DNA of 64,000 bases from Verrucomicrobiaceae bacterium UBA2429 (GCA_002343505.1 DDQZ01000102.1:85435-149434); one strand, 5' to 3'. Numbered from the stretch's first letter, positions 17,116 through 26,077 are shown. Notes: generated by a model not told the origin, from the sequence alone. Program-made: numbers and translations.

Positions 17116-17165
17116 AACAGGCACTCTTGCCTGTTTTTGAATGGGCACAGACAGGAGTGTCTGTG
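17116..17165. repeat. Two tandem palindromes of one sequence family with compensating stem changes
   Basis: First palindrome at 17116-17135: arms AACAGGCA/TGCCTGTT, loop CTCT, followed by T bases on the plus strand. Second at 17146-17165: arms CACAGACA/TGTCTGTG, loop GGAG, touching the stop codon of the YceI gene. Read on the opposite strand, the second becomes CAGACA-CTCC-TGTCTG, so both are versions of CAG(G/A)CA-CTC(T/C)-TG(C/T)CTG, with changes on one arm matched on the other. They look like REP-type elements, possibly used as terminators. Confidence 0.6.
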
Positions 17166-18062
17166 TCACGGTTGGAGGTCGGCGTGGATTTTGAGGTGGA
17201 GATGGATGTGGTCGTTGACGATGTGTTTGCCGAGGAAGCGGAAGAGGCGGCCGGAGCCGTAAACGCTGCCGAACTGGGTGCGGTCGAGATCGAGCACGCC
17301 CTGCGCGGTGAGGCGTTTTCCATCGGCGGTGGCGGCGAGGATGGGAAACTCGATCTCGCGGGTGATGCCCCGCAGAGTGAACTGGCCGCGCAGGAGGTAA
17401 TTCGGCGTGCCGTCGGTGCAGGTGGCGAGCGGTGTGATGCTCTCCGCGACGAATTCAGCAACGGGATGATGCGCAACATCGAAGAAGTCATCGCTGTGCA
17501 GATGGGCGATGAGCATCTGGTTCATCGCGGAGTCGCTGATGTCCTCGCAGGTGATGCTGTTCATCGCAATCCGAAAACGGGCGGCCACGAGCGCGTTGTC
17601 GCGCAACGTGATCTCGCCGTCGGCGAGGCGCACGATGCCGCTGTGATGGTTGAAGAGATTGCGGCCGGTCCAGCGGATGAGGCTCTGCTCCGTGTCCGCA
17701 CGGAAGGTTCCGCTGAGCAAAGGCGCGGCTGGGAGCGTGCCGTCGCCTTCCAGAGGCAATCCAGCAGCGCTCCACGCTTCGAGACCGCCCTCGAAGGCGG
17801 TCACATGGGTGAAACCGGCTGCGCTGAGCTTTTGAGCGGCGACTTGAGCATCGAGCGAGCCGCTGCCCGCGCCATACACAATGATGGCGCGAGCTTTATC
17901 GGTGGTGAGAGCGGCGATTTGATCGAAGAAGGCCACTTCATACACACAGGCCTGCTTGGAGCTTGGGATGCGCCTCGCGGCGAATACCTCCTCCGGCAGG
18001 ACCTGCACGAGCAACGGCGCATCCGCGGAGGACAGAAGGGTTTGGAACTCGTGGGCGGTCAT
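17166..18062 (-). CDS. Rhodanese-like/YceI fusion protein
   Basis: 298 residues with two domains. Residues 1-105 have a rhodanese fold (MTAHEFQTLLSS, then ARAIIVYGAGSGSLDAQVAAQKLSAAGFTHVTAFEGGLEAWSAAGLPLEG), but the active-site loop reads YGAGSGS at 63-69 and lacks the catalytic cysteine, so sulfur transfer is unlikely. About residues 118-295 are a YceI lipocalin-like domain (GTFRADTEQSLIRWTGRNLFNHHSGIV through FGSVYGSGRLFRFLGKHIVNDHIHLHLKI), which binds isoprenoid or other long hydrophobic molecules. No signal peptide, unlike secreted YceI proteins. It sits in a four-gene run with an ene-reductase, DoxX and pirin. Confidence 0.88.
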   Translation of the reverse strand: MTAHEFQTLLSSADAPLLVQVLPEEVFAARRIPSSKQACVYEVAFFDQIAALTTDKARAIIVYGAGSGSLDAQVAAQKLSAAGFTHVTAFEGGLEAWSAAGLPLEGDGTLPAAPLLSGTFRADTEQSLIRWTGRNLFNHHSGIVRLADGEITLRDNALVAARFRIAMNSITCEDISDSAMNQMLIAHLHSDDFFDVAHHPVAEFVAESITPLATCTDGTPNYLLRGQFTLRGITREIEFPILAATADGKRLTAQGVLDLDRTQFGSVYGSGRLFRFLGKHIVNDHIHLHLKIHADLQP

Positions 18063-18093
18063 GATGGAGGAGGTGTGGAGTTGATGGGATGGA

Positions 18094-18483
18094 TTACCTC
18101 ACGAGGCCGAGCCAGGCTTTGCGCTCGGTGAAGAGGAGGAAGGCGGAGAGGATCGAGATGACGAGGATGGGCGGATCGGTGAGGCCGGCGCCTTTGGTGA
18201 GGAAGACGTGGAAGGCGAGGATGTTCACGATGATGGGCCCGAGCACCAGGAGACCGATGTTACGCGTTTTTGGCAGAGCGACGAGCAGGCCGCCGAGGAT
18301 CTCCAGCACCTTCACGAAGGCGAGGTAGCCCGTGGGGAACATCGCGGCCATGAAGAGCTTGTGCGGCGCGTCAGCGGGCGATGGATCGGCGGGCATCGGG
18401 ATGAAGTTGAGGAAGAAGTTCGCGCCAAACGTGATGAAGGCGAGACCGAGGAGGACGGAGGCGAGGGTGGATGCGTGTTTCAT
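18094..18483 (-). CDS. Small DoxX-like integral membrane protein
   Basis: 129 residues with four predicted membrane helices: STLASVLLGLAFITFGANFFL, KLFMAAMFPTGYLAFVKVLEILGGLLVAL, IGLLVLGPIIVNILAFHVFLT and PILVISILSAFLLFTERKAWL. The layout G-x-x-F-x-x-x-G with a helix-2 L-E-x-x-G-G-L motif is that of the DoxX/DoxD-like superfamily. Members often accompany redox or quinone-stress genes; the biochemical role is unclear. 31 bp precede the YceI fusion and 36 bp follow the pirin gene. Confidence 0.82.
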   Translation of the reverse strand: MKHASTLASVLLGLAFITFGANFFLNFIPMPADPSPADAPHKLFMAAMFPTGYLAFVKVLEILGGLLVALPKTRNIGLLVLGPIIVNILAFHVFLTKGAGLTDPPILVISILSAFLLFTERKAWLGLVR

Positions 18484-18519
18484 GAGGGTGGAGTGTTGGA
18501 GTTGTGGAGTGATGATGAA

Positions 18520-19221
18520 TCAGGCGAGGTCGAAGAGGAGGGCCTCGGCGTCATCGGAGGCGGTGAGGGTGAGCGTGCCGGTGTCCTCGGTGGAGAAGGC
18601 GTCGCCGGGCGTCAGCGTGCTGCCGTGCGTGGTGATGCTGCCTTTGATGAGCTGGAACCACACGCCGCGGCCGGTTTTGACCTCATGGGTGATGCTCTGG
18701 CCCTTCGGAAGGCGCACGCGGTAGATGTCGGCGTCTTGATGAATGGTGGCGCTGCCTTCGCGGCCATCGGGCGAGATGACGAGCACTTTCGGCTCGTTTT
18801 CCTTCGTGGGATCGGGATGCCATTCGGTGTAGCTCGGCGTGAGGCCACGCTGATGCGGGCGGATCCAGATTTGCAGCAGCGACGCGCCTTCGGTCTTCGA
18901 GGGATTGAATTCGCTGTGCGTCACACCGCGACCGGCGCTCATGAGCTGAATCTGGCCGGGCAGTAGCGTGCGGCCATTGCCCATGCTGTCCTTGTGCGCC
19001 AGCGCCCCCCAGAGGATGTAGCTGAAGATCTCCATGTCCGCGTGCGGATGCGTGGGGAAGCCCGCGCCGGGAGCGATGATGTCCTGATTGATGACCCGCA
19101 GGCTGCGGAAGCCCATGTGCGCCGGATCGTAGTAATCGGCGAAGGAGAAGGTGTGATAGCTGTCGAGCCAGCCGTGGTCGGCGTGGCCGCGTTCGTTGGA
19201 TTTGCGAAGGGTGAGTTTCAT
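18520..19221 (-). CDS. Pirin-family protein (quercetin-2,3-dioxygenase-like bicupin)
   Basis: 233 residues from the ATG at 19221. The N-terminal cupin is the canonical pirin one: RGHADHGWLDSYHTFSFADYYDPAHMGFRSLRVINQD, then metal ligands in PTHPHADMEIFSYILWG and RGVTHSEFNP. The C-terminal half is a second, degenerate cupin. Pirins of this type can oxidise quercetin or act as redox-sensing regulators. Reading upstream in frame from 19221 gives RRRLLHAALILPAAGCATPAPSKT, which resembles a lipoprotein signal, but no ordinary start codon opens it closely (CTG only, or an ATG about 50 codons up). I therefore keep 19221 and flag the N-terminus as uncertain. Confidence 0.85.
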   Translation of the reverse strand: MKLTLRKSNERGHADHGWLDSYHTFSFADYYDPAHMGFRSLRVINQDIIAPGAGFPTHPHADMEIFSYILWGALAHKDSMGNGRTLLPGQIQLMSAGRGVTHSEFNPSKTEGASLLQIWIRPHQRGLTPSYTEWHPDPTKENEPKVLVISPDGREGSATIHQDADIYRVRLPKGQSITHEVKTGRGVWFQLIKGSITTHGSTLTPGDAFSTEDTGTLTLTASDDAEALLFDLA

Positions 19222-19442
19222 GGTTTTGGAAGGTGCGGGGGTGGCGCAGCCTGCGGCCGGGAGGATTAGGGCCGCATGAAGGAGCCGGCGTCGTTTGAGT
19301 TTCAGACCCGCATGGTGGGATAAAACCCTGCTCCAGGCCAATGCGCTCTCTTTGGTCTGAGCCTGCGCTTTCGACATGCTGGCCTGGCGCGCAGCGGTAA
19401 CGCCCTTCTTGCCACCGCCGCGCCGCGCGTCATCATGCCGCA

Positions 19443-20723
19443 ATGAAACGCCTCTACCGCCAAGCCCAGATCGCCAACGAAGACTCCGCGCAACTTCAGA
19501 CCGCCGATGTGCTGATTGAGGGGGAGCGCATCCTGCGCGTGGCGCATGGCATCACCGGCGCGGATGACGCGGAGGTCATTGACTGCGCGGGGCGCGTGCT
19601 TATGCCGGCCATGTTTGACATCCATGTCCACGCCCGCGAGCCCGGCCAGGACGACAAGGAAAACATCGCCACCTGCGCTGAGGCGGCCATCAACGGCGGT
19701 GTTACAGGTTTCATCATGATGCCGAACACCTCGCCCGCCATCGACAATGCGGGCGTCGTGCGCAGCGTGCTCGAAAGCGCCCGCCGCACGCGCATCGGCC
19801 CCGGCATCTTCACCAGCGGCGCCATTACCAAGGGCCGCAAAGGCGAGGAACTCGCCGGCATCGCCGGCATGAAGGCCGCCGGAGCGGTCCTGCTCACGGA
19901 TGACGGTTTCCCGGTGGACAATCCCCAAGTGCTGCGCCGGGCCATGGAATATGCGCGCGAGTTCGACCTGCCTCTCGCCAGCCATTGCGAGGTCAAGGAG
20001 CTCTCGGGAAAAGGCTGCATGCATGAGGGCAAAATCAGCTACGCCCTTGGTTTGCCGGGCATTCCCAGCATCAGTGAGGAAATATGCATCTCGCGCGACA
20101 TTCGCCTGGCCGAGTTCACCGGCGTCCACCTGAACATCCAGCACGTCACCACTGCGGAGGGCATGCGCACCATCAAGCGCGCCAAGGACCGCGGGATTCG
20201 CGTCACCTGCGAGATCGCGCCGCACCACCTGATGTTCAACCACGAGGACATTGGCGACTACGATACGCACTACAAAATGAATCCACCCCTGCGCACTCCG
20301 GAGGACAACGCCGCGCTCCTCCAGGGTCTCAAGGATGGCTGGTTTGACGTCATCGCCACCGATCACGCCCCGCACACGCCCTTTGAGAAGAACCAGGATT
20401 TCGCCAGCGCCCCCTTCGGTATCACCGGTCTCGAAACCGCCCTCGTCTCGCTCTACGACCGCTTCATCAGCAAGGGCATCCTCGACTGGAGACTCATCGT
20501 GAAGCGCTACAGCGCCGAACCGCGCCGCCTCTTCAAACTCCCGCCCGTTCCGATCCAAGAAGGCGGCATCGCCGAGTTCATCATCTTCAACCCCGCCCGC
20601 ACCACCACCTTCACGCGCGAGTTCATGAAGTCGAAGAGCGTCAACACGCCCTTCCTCGACCAGACGCTCCAGGGCATGGTCGAGCGTGTGATTTATCGCG
20701 GTGAGGAATTGCTCACGCGGTGA
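19443..20723 (+). CDS. pyrC: Dihydroorotase, class I
   Basis: 426 residues. Catalyses ring closure of carbamoyl aspartate to dihydroorotate in pyrimidine synthesis. The zinc pair is in FDIHVHAREPG (His61, His63, where HVHLREPG is usual), followed by MMPNTSPAIDN substrate loop, ASHCE and IQHVTTAEGM with further zinc histidines, and VIATDHAPHTPFEK with the catalytic aspartate. Length and motifs are those of an active class I enzyme. No pyrB is adjacent. It is divergent from the pirin gene with 221 bp between their starts. Confidence 0.93.
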   Translation: MKRLYRQAQIANEDSAQLQTADVLIEGERILRVAHGITGADDAEVIDCAGRVLMPAMFDIHVHAREPGQDDKENIATCAEAAINGGVTGFIMMPNTSPAIDNAGVVRSVLESARRTRIGPGIFTSGAITKGRKGEELAGIAGMKAAGAVLLTDDGFPVDNPQVLRRAMEYAREFDLPLASHCEVKELSGKGCMHEGKISYALGLPGIPSISEEICISRDIRLAEFTGVHLNIQHVTTAEGMRTIKRAKDRGIRVTCEIAPHHLMFNHEDIGDYDTHYKMNPPLRTPEDNAALLQGLKDGWFDVIATDHAPHTPFEKNQDFASAPFGITGLETALVSLYDRFISKGILDWRLIVKRYSAEPRRLFKLPPVPIQEGGIAEFIIFNPARTTTFTREFMKSKSVNTPFLDQTLQGMVERVIYRGEELLTR

Positions 20724-20789
20724 CAAAAAGCGTCGCTGGGAGAAAATTCGTGTAACCTCCGCCGCCGCATTCCCCATGCAGCCGGTGAC

Positions 20790-23138
20790 ATGAACGATTC
20801 ATCCCCTGATCCCCTCCACGGCCTGAACCCCGCCGATCTCATGGCCGCCGCCGCGATGCCTACGGACGGTGGTGCCGACACGATCCCGCTTCAGCGCGCC
20901 GATTTGCCCTCGCTGGAGGAAATCGCCGCCGCGTTTCCCGATCTCGAAATTCTCGGACTCATCGGTCATGGCGGCATGAGCGCGGTGTTTCGCGCCCGGC
21001 AGCCGAAACTCGACCGTGTCGTCGCTCTGAAGGTGCTGCCAAAGTCTCTCGCGGCCACGCCGGGCTTTGCGGAGCGCTTCAACCGCGAGGGCCGCGTGCT
21101 CGCGCGTCTCAGCCATCCGAGCATTGTCGCCGTGCATGATTTTGGCGAGAGCGGCGGCTTCGCGTATCTCATCATGGAGTTCGTGGATGGCGTGAACCTC
21201 CGCCAGGCCATGCGCGCGGGCCGTTTCACGCCGGAGCAGGCGCTGCGCATCATCCCGGCCATCTGTGACGCGCTCCAGTTCGCCCACACGCAGGGCGTGC
21301 TGCATCGCGACATCAAGCCGGAGAACATTCTGCTTGATTCGAAGGGGCGCGTGAGGATCGCCGACTTCGGCATCGCCAAAATCCTCGATGAAAAAGGCGG
21401 TGACGCGATGCTGCTCACGCAAAGCGGCGCAAAACTCGGCACCGCGCCCTACATGGCCCCGGAGCAGATCGAACAGCCCTCCAGCGTCGATCACCGCGCG
21501 GACATCTACAGCCTCGGCGTCGTCTTTTACGAGATGCTCACGGGCGAGCTTCCGCTCGGCCGCTTCGCCGCGCCTTCCGAGATCGCCGCCGTGGGCGGAA
21601 ACATCGACGAGATCGTGTTTCGCGCGTTGGAGAAGGAACGCACGCGCCGGCAGCAGAGCGTTAGCGAGTTCAAGACGCAGGTCGAAGGCGCGCATGCCGC
21701 GCCAGGCCGTGCGGCGGTTCGCGGGAATCGCTGGGACGCGTTCGAATACAAGTCCAGGCGCACGCTTTGGGGGCTGCCGCTGCTGCACGTCGTGCATGGG
21801 CGCGATCCTGCGACGGGCAAACGACGGCAGGCGCATGGCTTCTTCGCGTTTGGCGATCTGGCAAAGGGCGTCTTTGCCTTCGGCGGCATTGCGCGCGGTT
21901 TTTTCGCCTGCGGTGGTCTGGCCGTGGGAGTGGTGAGCTTTGGCGGACTGAGCACGGGGTTGATTTCGATTGGAGGTTTGGCTGTGGCGCTGCTGCTCGC
22001 CGTTGGCGGCGTGGCCGTCGGTGCTCTCGCGATGGGAGGAGTCGCGATGGGCTGGATGGCGTGCGGCGGTGTGGCCGTCGGCGTTTACGCGCATGGCGGT
22101 GTCGCGGCGGGCAATCACGGCATGGGCGGCGTGGTGGGCGCGGGAACCGTCGTGAAAAGCATTTCCGAGCTGCCTCCTGCTCTGCAATGGATGATTCGCT
22201 CCAGTCCGTATTTGACGGCGCTGAACCTGCTGTGGCTGCCTTTGGGACTTCTCATGACGCTGGTGCCCTGGTGGGCGCGGCGACAGCTTCAAGTGGAGTG
22301 CGGGGGGACCACACGCGAGCAGGCCGGCAGCTCATCGCGGATATTCTGGACGATTCCGGCCACCACCCTGTTTTGCGGCATGCTGTTCTGGCTCGTTGGG
22401 AAATGGAGCACTGCCGTGCCGGGTGGAATGGCGAACATTATCATCCCGACAGTCATCTGCGGCATGGGTCTGCTGTTCTTCGTGCTCGCATTGCCACTGT
22501 GGCTCCGTCTGGTGCCGATCAATCCGGTGTACGGCGTGAGGCTGCCCTCCACCATGGCTTCTGAGACGCGCTGGTTCGCGGTGAACGCGGTGTTCGGTAA
22601 ACACCTGTTCTGGTGGTCGCTGTTGGTGATGGGTGCGGGCGTTGCGGGTTTTTATCAACTGCCGCGGCATCTGGACGCCTACGCATGGGCTGCGATCACG
22701 CTCACGCTTGTGGCCTTGGCAGCGGCAGTGGTTTCGACCGTCGTCTGGATGCGCCGTCATCCAATGGGCGCGACGCCACGGAAGACACACCGGCTCCTAC
22801 GCAATCTCGAACTCGTCCTGCCGGTCGTGGTGCTTATGTTCTTCGTGCGCTCGTTCGTGGGCCGGGCCTACGTCGTGCCGAACGGCGCCGAACCTGGCGT
22901 CACCAAAAACAGCCGCTGGCTCGCGTCACATCTCAACACAGGATTCGCCGCAGGCGACCTCATTGCCTACGAGCACGAGAGCGGCCAGACGTGGCTGGCT
23001 CGCGTGGTGACGGTTGAGCTCAAAGGCCTGCGTTTGAAGCGCGGCGGTAATCCGGATGAGTTTTTCATGCCGTGGGACAAAGTGATTGGGAAGATGCTGT
23101 TTTCGTATCTGTCTCCATCGGCGATTCCCAAACCATGA
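20790..23138 (+). CDS. Ser/Thr protein kinase with decapeptide repeats, SdpI-like domain and signal-peptidase-like tail
   Basis: 782 residues. Residues about 52-300 are a complete Hanks-type kinase: IGHGGMSAVFRAR glycine loop, Lys81, HRDIKPENI (172-180), DFG at 192-194, APEQ at 224-227. Then LWGLPLLHVVHGRDPATGKRRQ leads into ten 10-residue repeats (about 351-450) of the form F-x-x-G-G-[LIV]-A-x-G-[FV]. About 460-660 is membrane-embedded and includes INPVYGVRLPSTMASETRWFAVNAVFG, an SdpI-like motif. The last 90 residues (VGRAYVVPNGAEPGV, GDLIAYEHESGQTWLARVV) recall S26 signal peptidases but lack the SGSM serine. It overlaps the ECF sigma gene by 4 bp. TGTAACC at 20751 resembles an ECF -35 element and may mean autoregulation. 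Substrate unknown. Confidence 0.85.
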   Translation: MNDSSPDPLHGLNPADLMAAAAMPTDGGADTIPLQRADLPSLEEIAAAFPDLEILGLIGHGGMSAVFRARQPKLDRVVALKVLPKSLAATPGFAERFNREGRVLARLSHPSIVAVHDFGESGGFAYLIMEFVDGVNLRQAMRAGRFTPEQALRIIPAICDALQFAHTQGVLHRDIKPENILLDSKGRVRIADFGIAKILDEKGGDAMLLTQSGAKLGTAPYMAPEQIEQPSSVDHRADIYSLGVVFYEMLTGELPLGRFAAPSEIAAVGGNIDEIVFRALEKERTRRQQSVSEFKTQVEGAHAAPGRAAVRGNRWDAFEYKSRRTLWGLPLLHVVHGRDPATGKRRQAHGFFAFGDLAKGVFAFGGIARGFFACGGLAVGVVSFGGLSTGLISIGGLAVALLLAVGGVAVGALAMGGVAMGWMACGGVAVGVYAHGGVAAGNHGMGGVVGAGTVVKSISELPPALQWMIRSSPYLTALNLLWLPLGLLMTLVPWWARRQLQVECGGTTREQAGSSSRIFWTIPATTLFCGMLFWLVGKWSTAVPGGMANIIIPTVICGMGLLFFVLALPLWLRLVPINPVYGVRLPSTMASETRWFAVNAVFGKHLFWWSLLVMGAGVAGFYQLPRHLDAYAWAAITLTLVALAAAVVSTVVWMRRHPMGATPRKTHRLLRNLELVLPVVVLMFFVRSFVGRAYVVPNGAEPGVTKNSRWLASHLNTGFAAGDLIAYEHESGQTWLARVVTVELKGLRLKRGGNPDEFFMPWDKVIGKMLFSYLSPSAIPKP

Positions 23139-23839
23139 CTTCCTCCTTCCATGACACCCGATGGACGCTCGTCTCTCGCTCTCGCGGCAGCGACACGCAG
23201 GCGAAGGCGGCGCTCAGCGAGCTGTGCGAGGCCTACTATGCGCCGGTGGTGGCGTTTTTGAAACGGGACGGCCGCGAGGAGGATGTGGCGCGCGAGCTGG
23301 CGCATGATTTTTTTGCGAAGCTTCTCGCTGGCGGGGCCATTGAGGGCGCGGACCCGGTGCGCGGGAGATTCCGCAGCTATTTGCTTTCCGCGCTGAAGCG
23401 TTTCGCCGCGGACCAGCGCGACAAGACAAACGCCGCGAAGCGCGGAGGCGGCCAAATCCACGCGGATGTCGCCGAAGGAGCCGAAATCGCCGATTTGAGC
23501 GCTGAAGCGCCTGACACGGCTTTTGACCGCCAATGGGCGCTAACGGTGCTGGCTCGTGCTCTGGCCTTGCTGGAGGCTGAATTGCGCGAGAGTGGCAAAG
23601 GACATCATTTTGAGACGCTGAAGCCCTGGCTGACCGCCGATGCGGATGCAACCCCTCAAAGCGAGGCAGCGGCGAAGCTCGGCCTCAGTGAAGACGCCGT
23701 CAAAGTGGCCATTCACCGGCTGCGAAAGCGTTTTCGCGACGCGGTGAAGGCTGAGATCGCGCAAACGGTGAGTGATTTGGGCAATGTCCGCGAAGAACTG
23801 GACGCGCTGATGGCGGCGCTGAGAGGGCAGCCCTGTTGA
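23135..23839 (+). CDS. ECF-type RNA polymerase sigma factor
   Basis: 234 residues starting MTSSFHDTRWTLV, the TRW-x-L-V opening common in sigma factors encoded beside kinases in Planctomycetes and Verrucomicrobia. Region 2: CEAYYAPVVAFLKRDGREEDVARELAHDFFAKLL and GRFRSYLLSALKRFAADQRDK. Region 4: QSEAAAKLGLSEDAVKVAIHRLRKRFRDAV, the promoter -35 binding helix-turn-helix. Start at 23135 overlaps the kinase stop (ATGA), so the two are translationally coupled. No anti-sigma gene is present; control by phosphorylation from the coupled kinase is a reasonable inference for this arrangement. Confidence 0.9.
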   Translation: MTSSFHDTRWTLVSRSRGSDTQAKAALSELCEAYYAPVVAFLKRDGREEDVARELAHDFFAKLLAGGAIEGADPVRGRFRSYLLSALKRFAADQRDKTNAAKRGGGQIHADVAEGAEIADLSAEAPDTAFDRQWALTVLARALALLEAELRESGKGHHFETLKPWLTADADATPQSEAAAKLGLSEDAVKVAIHRLRKRFRDAVKAEIAQTVSDLGNVREELDALMAALRGQPC

Positions 23840-23939
23840 AGATGTCCCCGGTTTCGATGCCAGGAAACCCGGCATGGCCTTTGCCGCCAGCCTGTTCTTC
23901 ATGCTTGCTTAAGGCGGGCCGGGGTATTCTCATCAAGTC

Positions 23940-24593
23940 ATGAGGATTCTGATTGTCGAGGATGAGCCGGATCTGCTGCGCACGCTGGCCCAGGCGCTGC
24001 GGGAGGAGGGCCATGCCGTGGACGAGGCGGAGGATGGCGAGGAGGGTTTGTTCAAGGCGGTGGAGACGGACTACGACGCGGTGGTGCTCGACCTCATGCT
24101 GCCGGTGATGGACGGCTTCGAGGTGCTGCGGCGGCTGCGTGAAAAGCGCGCCACCCCTGTGCTCGTGCTCACGGCGCGCGGCAGAGTGAGCGACCGCGTG
24201 CGCGGGCTGGACCTGGGCGCGGATGATTATCTGCCGAAGCCCTTCGACCTGCGCGAGCTCTGCGCCAGGCTGCGCGCGCTGTGCCGGCGCTCCGCCGGCG
24301 AGACGCGCAGCGAAATCGTGCTCGGGCAGGTGCGTCTGGACATGCGCTCGCGCACTCTCACACGCGATGGCGAGCCTGTGACCCTCACCGCGCGCGAGTA
24401 CGCCCTGGTCGAGCATCTCGGCCTGCATCATGGCAAGGTCGTCACCCGCACCGAGCTGTATGAGCATCTCTTCGATGAAAACGAGAGCAGCCTCAGCAAC
24501 CTGCTCGATGTTCATGTCTCCAATATCCGCAAAAAGCTCGGCCATGACTTCATCACCACCCGCCGCGGCCACGGCTACTGCATTGAGGCATGA
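23940..24593 (+). CDS. OmpR/PhoB-family response regulator
   Basis: 217 residues. Receiver domain: acidic pair in VEDEPDLL, phospho-acceptor Asp51 in LDLMLPVMDG, Thr in LVLTARG and Lys in DDYLPKPFDL. Winged-helix DNA-binding domain from about 125: LTAREYALVEHLGLHHGKVVTRTELYEHLF and LLDVHVSNIRKKLG with the recognition helix. It overlaps the sensor kinase gene behind it by 4 bp (ATGA), forming a complete two-component pair. Sequence resembles QseB/CopR-like regulators, but the signal is not known. Confidence 0.95.
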   Translation: MRILIVEDEPDLLRTLAQALREEGHAVDEAEDGEEGLFKAVETDYDAVVLDLMLPVMDGFEVLRRLREKRATPVLVLTARGRVSDRVRGLDLGADDYLPKPFDLRELCARLRALCRRSAGETRSEIVLGQVRLDMRSRTLTRDGEPVTLTAREYALVEHLGLHHGKVVTRTELYEHLFDENESSLSNLLDVHVSNIRKKLGHDFITTRRGHGYCIEA

Positions 24594-26077
24594 GACTTTT
24601 CCCGCGCTCCATCCGCTGGCGCCTGCATCTTTGGCACGGGCTGCTGCTCGCCGTCGTGCTCTGCGGCTTCGGCTGGACGGTCCATCGCCTGGAATGGACC
24701 AACGAACTGCGGCGGGTGGACGCCGAACTGCAGCAGAGAATGAACACGCTGCTCGGCCTGCTCGGACGCCCGCCCGGCCCCCAGGGCAGGCCGCCGGGTC
24801 CGCCGCGCGCGGAGACACTTGAGGATTTTTTTCCCCTGCCGGAGGATGCCCGTCCGCCGCCCCCGCGCCAGGACAGGAACTTCGATGCATTGAGCCGCTG
24901 GGTGAAGGCGGGCAGGCAGCAGCGGCGGTGGTTCATCGCATGGTCGCGCGAGGGAGGCATCCTGGTCGCCGAGGGTGTGGATAAGAACCCGAGGTCCAAA
25001 CCGGACACGACCCGCATGGAGCCCCTCACCCCCTACGGCTTCACGGTGCGAGCCGCTGGCGAGGCTCCTGTGCGCGAGCTGATGGCCCTCACCCCGCCGG
25101 GCGATGTGGTGCTGGTGGGCCGCTGCCTGCTGACGGAGGCGGCGGCGAGCAGGCGCTCCGCCTTGCGCTTTGCGGGACTGGGCGGGCTGGTCTGGCTGCT
25201 TGGAGTGGCGGGCGGCGGCTGGCTCACCACCCGCGCATTGCGCCCCATCCAGACAGTCACGGACACGGCGGCGGCCATCTCGGCGGGGCATCTCGACAGC
25301 CGGATCAACGTGGAGGAGACAGATACCGAGCTTGGCCGGATGGCCGGTGTGCTCAATGACACCTTCTCCCGTCTGCGCCAGGCTTTCGACCAGCAGGCGC
25401 GCTTCACCGCCGACGCCGCGCATGAGCTGCGCACGCCGGTGACAGTGATGCTTTCACAAATCCAACTGGCCCTTAACCGTGAGCGCAGCCCGCAGGAGTA
25501 CCGCGGCACTCTGGACACCTGCCAGCGCGCCGCCGAACGCATGAGCGGCCTCATCGAGTCCCTGCTCGAACTCGCGCAGATGGACGCCGGCGCCGATCCC
25601 CTTGAAGTGACCGAGTCCGACCTTGCCACAGTGGCTGCGGATTGCGCCGCCATGATGGAGTCCCTGGCAGCGGAGCGCGGACTGGTCCTGGAAAAGCAGC
25701 TCTCCTGCGCACCCTGCCGTGTGGATGAAAAGCGCGCCGCCCAGGTCATCACCAATTTCCTTTCCAACGCGCTCCGGCATACGCCGTCCGGGGGCGTCGT
25801 CACCGTCCGCGCCGGCGTCACTGACGGGCGCGCCTGGGTGAGCGTGGCGGACCAGGGGCCAGGCATCCCGATGGAGCACCGCGCGCGGCTTTTCGACCGC
25901 TTTTACCGGGTTGAGAACTCGCGCAACCGGGGCAGCGGCGGAGCGGGACTCGGCCTGGCGATCTGCAAAGCCATCGCGGACGCGCACGGGGCGGTCATTT
26001 CCATCGAAGACGCCGAGGGCGGCGGAAGCGTGTTCACATTCACGATGCCGTCCGACTGCGCGAGCGCCGCCTCATGA
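24590..26077 (+). CDS. Membrane sensor histidine kinase
   Basis: 495 residues. Membrane helix 1 at about 17-30 (GLLLAVVLCGFGWTV), a periplasmic part of about 160 residues with an unusual proline-rich stretch (RPPGPQGRPPGPPRAE, then PEDARPPPPRQDR), helix 2 at about 192-210 (FAGLGGLVWLLGVAGGGWL), HAMP, then the H-box FTADAAHELRTPVTVM with the phosphorylated histidine, and the ATPase boxes N (ITNFLSNALRHTP), G1 (VSVADQGPGIP) and G2 (GGAGLGLAICKAI). A full-length, functional-looking partner of the response regulator. Its 3' end overlaps the convergent gene at 26072 by 6 bp. Confidence 0.94.
   Translation: MRLFPRSIRWRLHLWHGLLLAVVLCGFGWTVHRLEWTNELRRVDAELQQRMNTLLGLLGRPPGPQGRPPGPPRAETLEDFFPLPEDARPPPPRQDRNFDALSRWVKAGRQQRRWFIAWSREGGILVAEGVDKNPRSKPDTTRMEPLTPYGFTVRAAGEAPVRELMALTPPGDVVLVGRCLLTEAAASRRSALRFAGLGGLVWLLGVAGGGWLTTRALRPIQTVTDTAAAISAGHLDSRINVEETDTELGRMAGVLNDTFSRLRQAFDQQARFTADAAHELRTPVTVMLSQIQLALNRERSPQEYRGTLDTCQRAAERMSGLIESLLELAQMDAGADPLEVTESDLATVAADCAAMMESLAAERGLVLEKQLSCAPCRVDEKRAAQVITNFLSNALRHTPSGGVVTVRAGVTDGRAWVSVADQGPGIPMEHRARLFDRFYRVENSRNRGSGGAGLGLAICKAIADAHGAVISIEDAEGGGSVFTFTMPSDCASAAS

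Noticed and set aside
19302..20777. 491-codon minus-strand open frame over pyrC
   Set aside because: pyrC carries all dihydroorotase motifs; the opposite frame shows none.
20799..22292. 497-codon minus-strand open frame over the kinase
   Set aside because: His/Arg-rich shadow of the kinase and repeat region.
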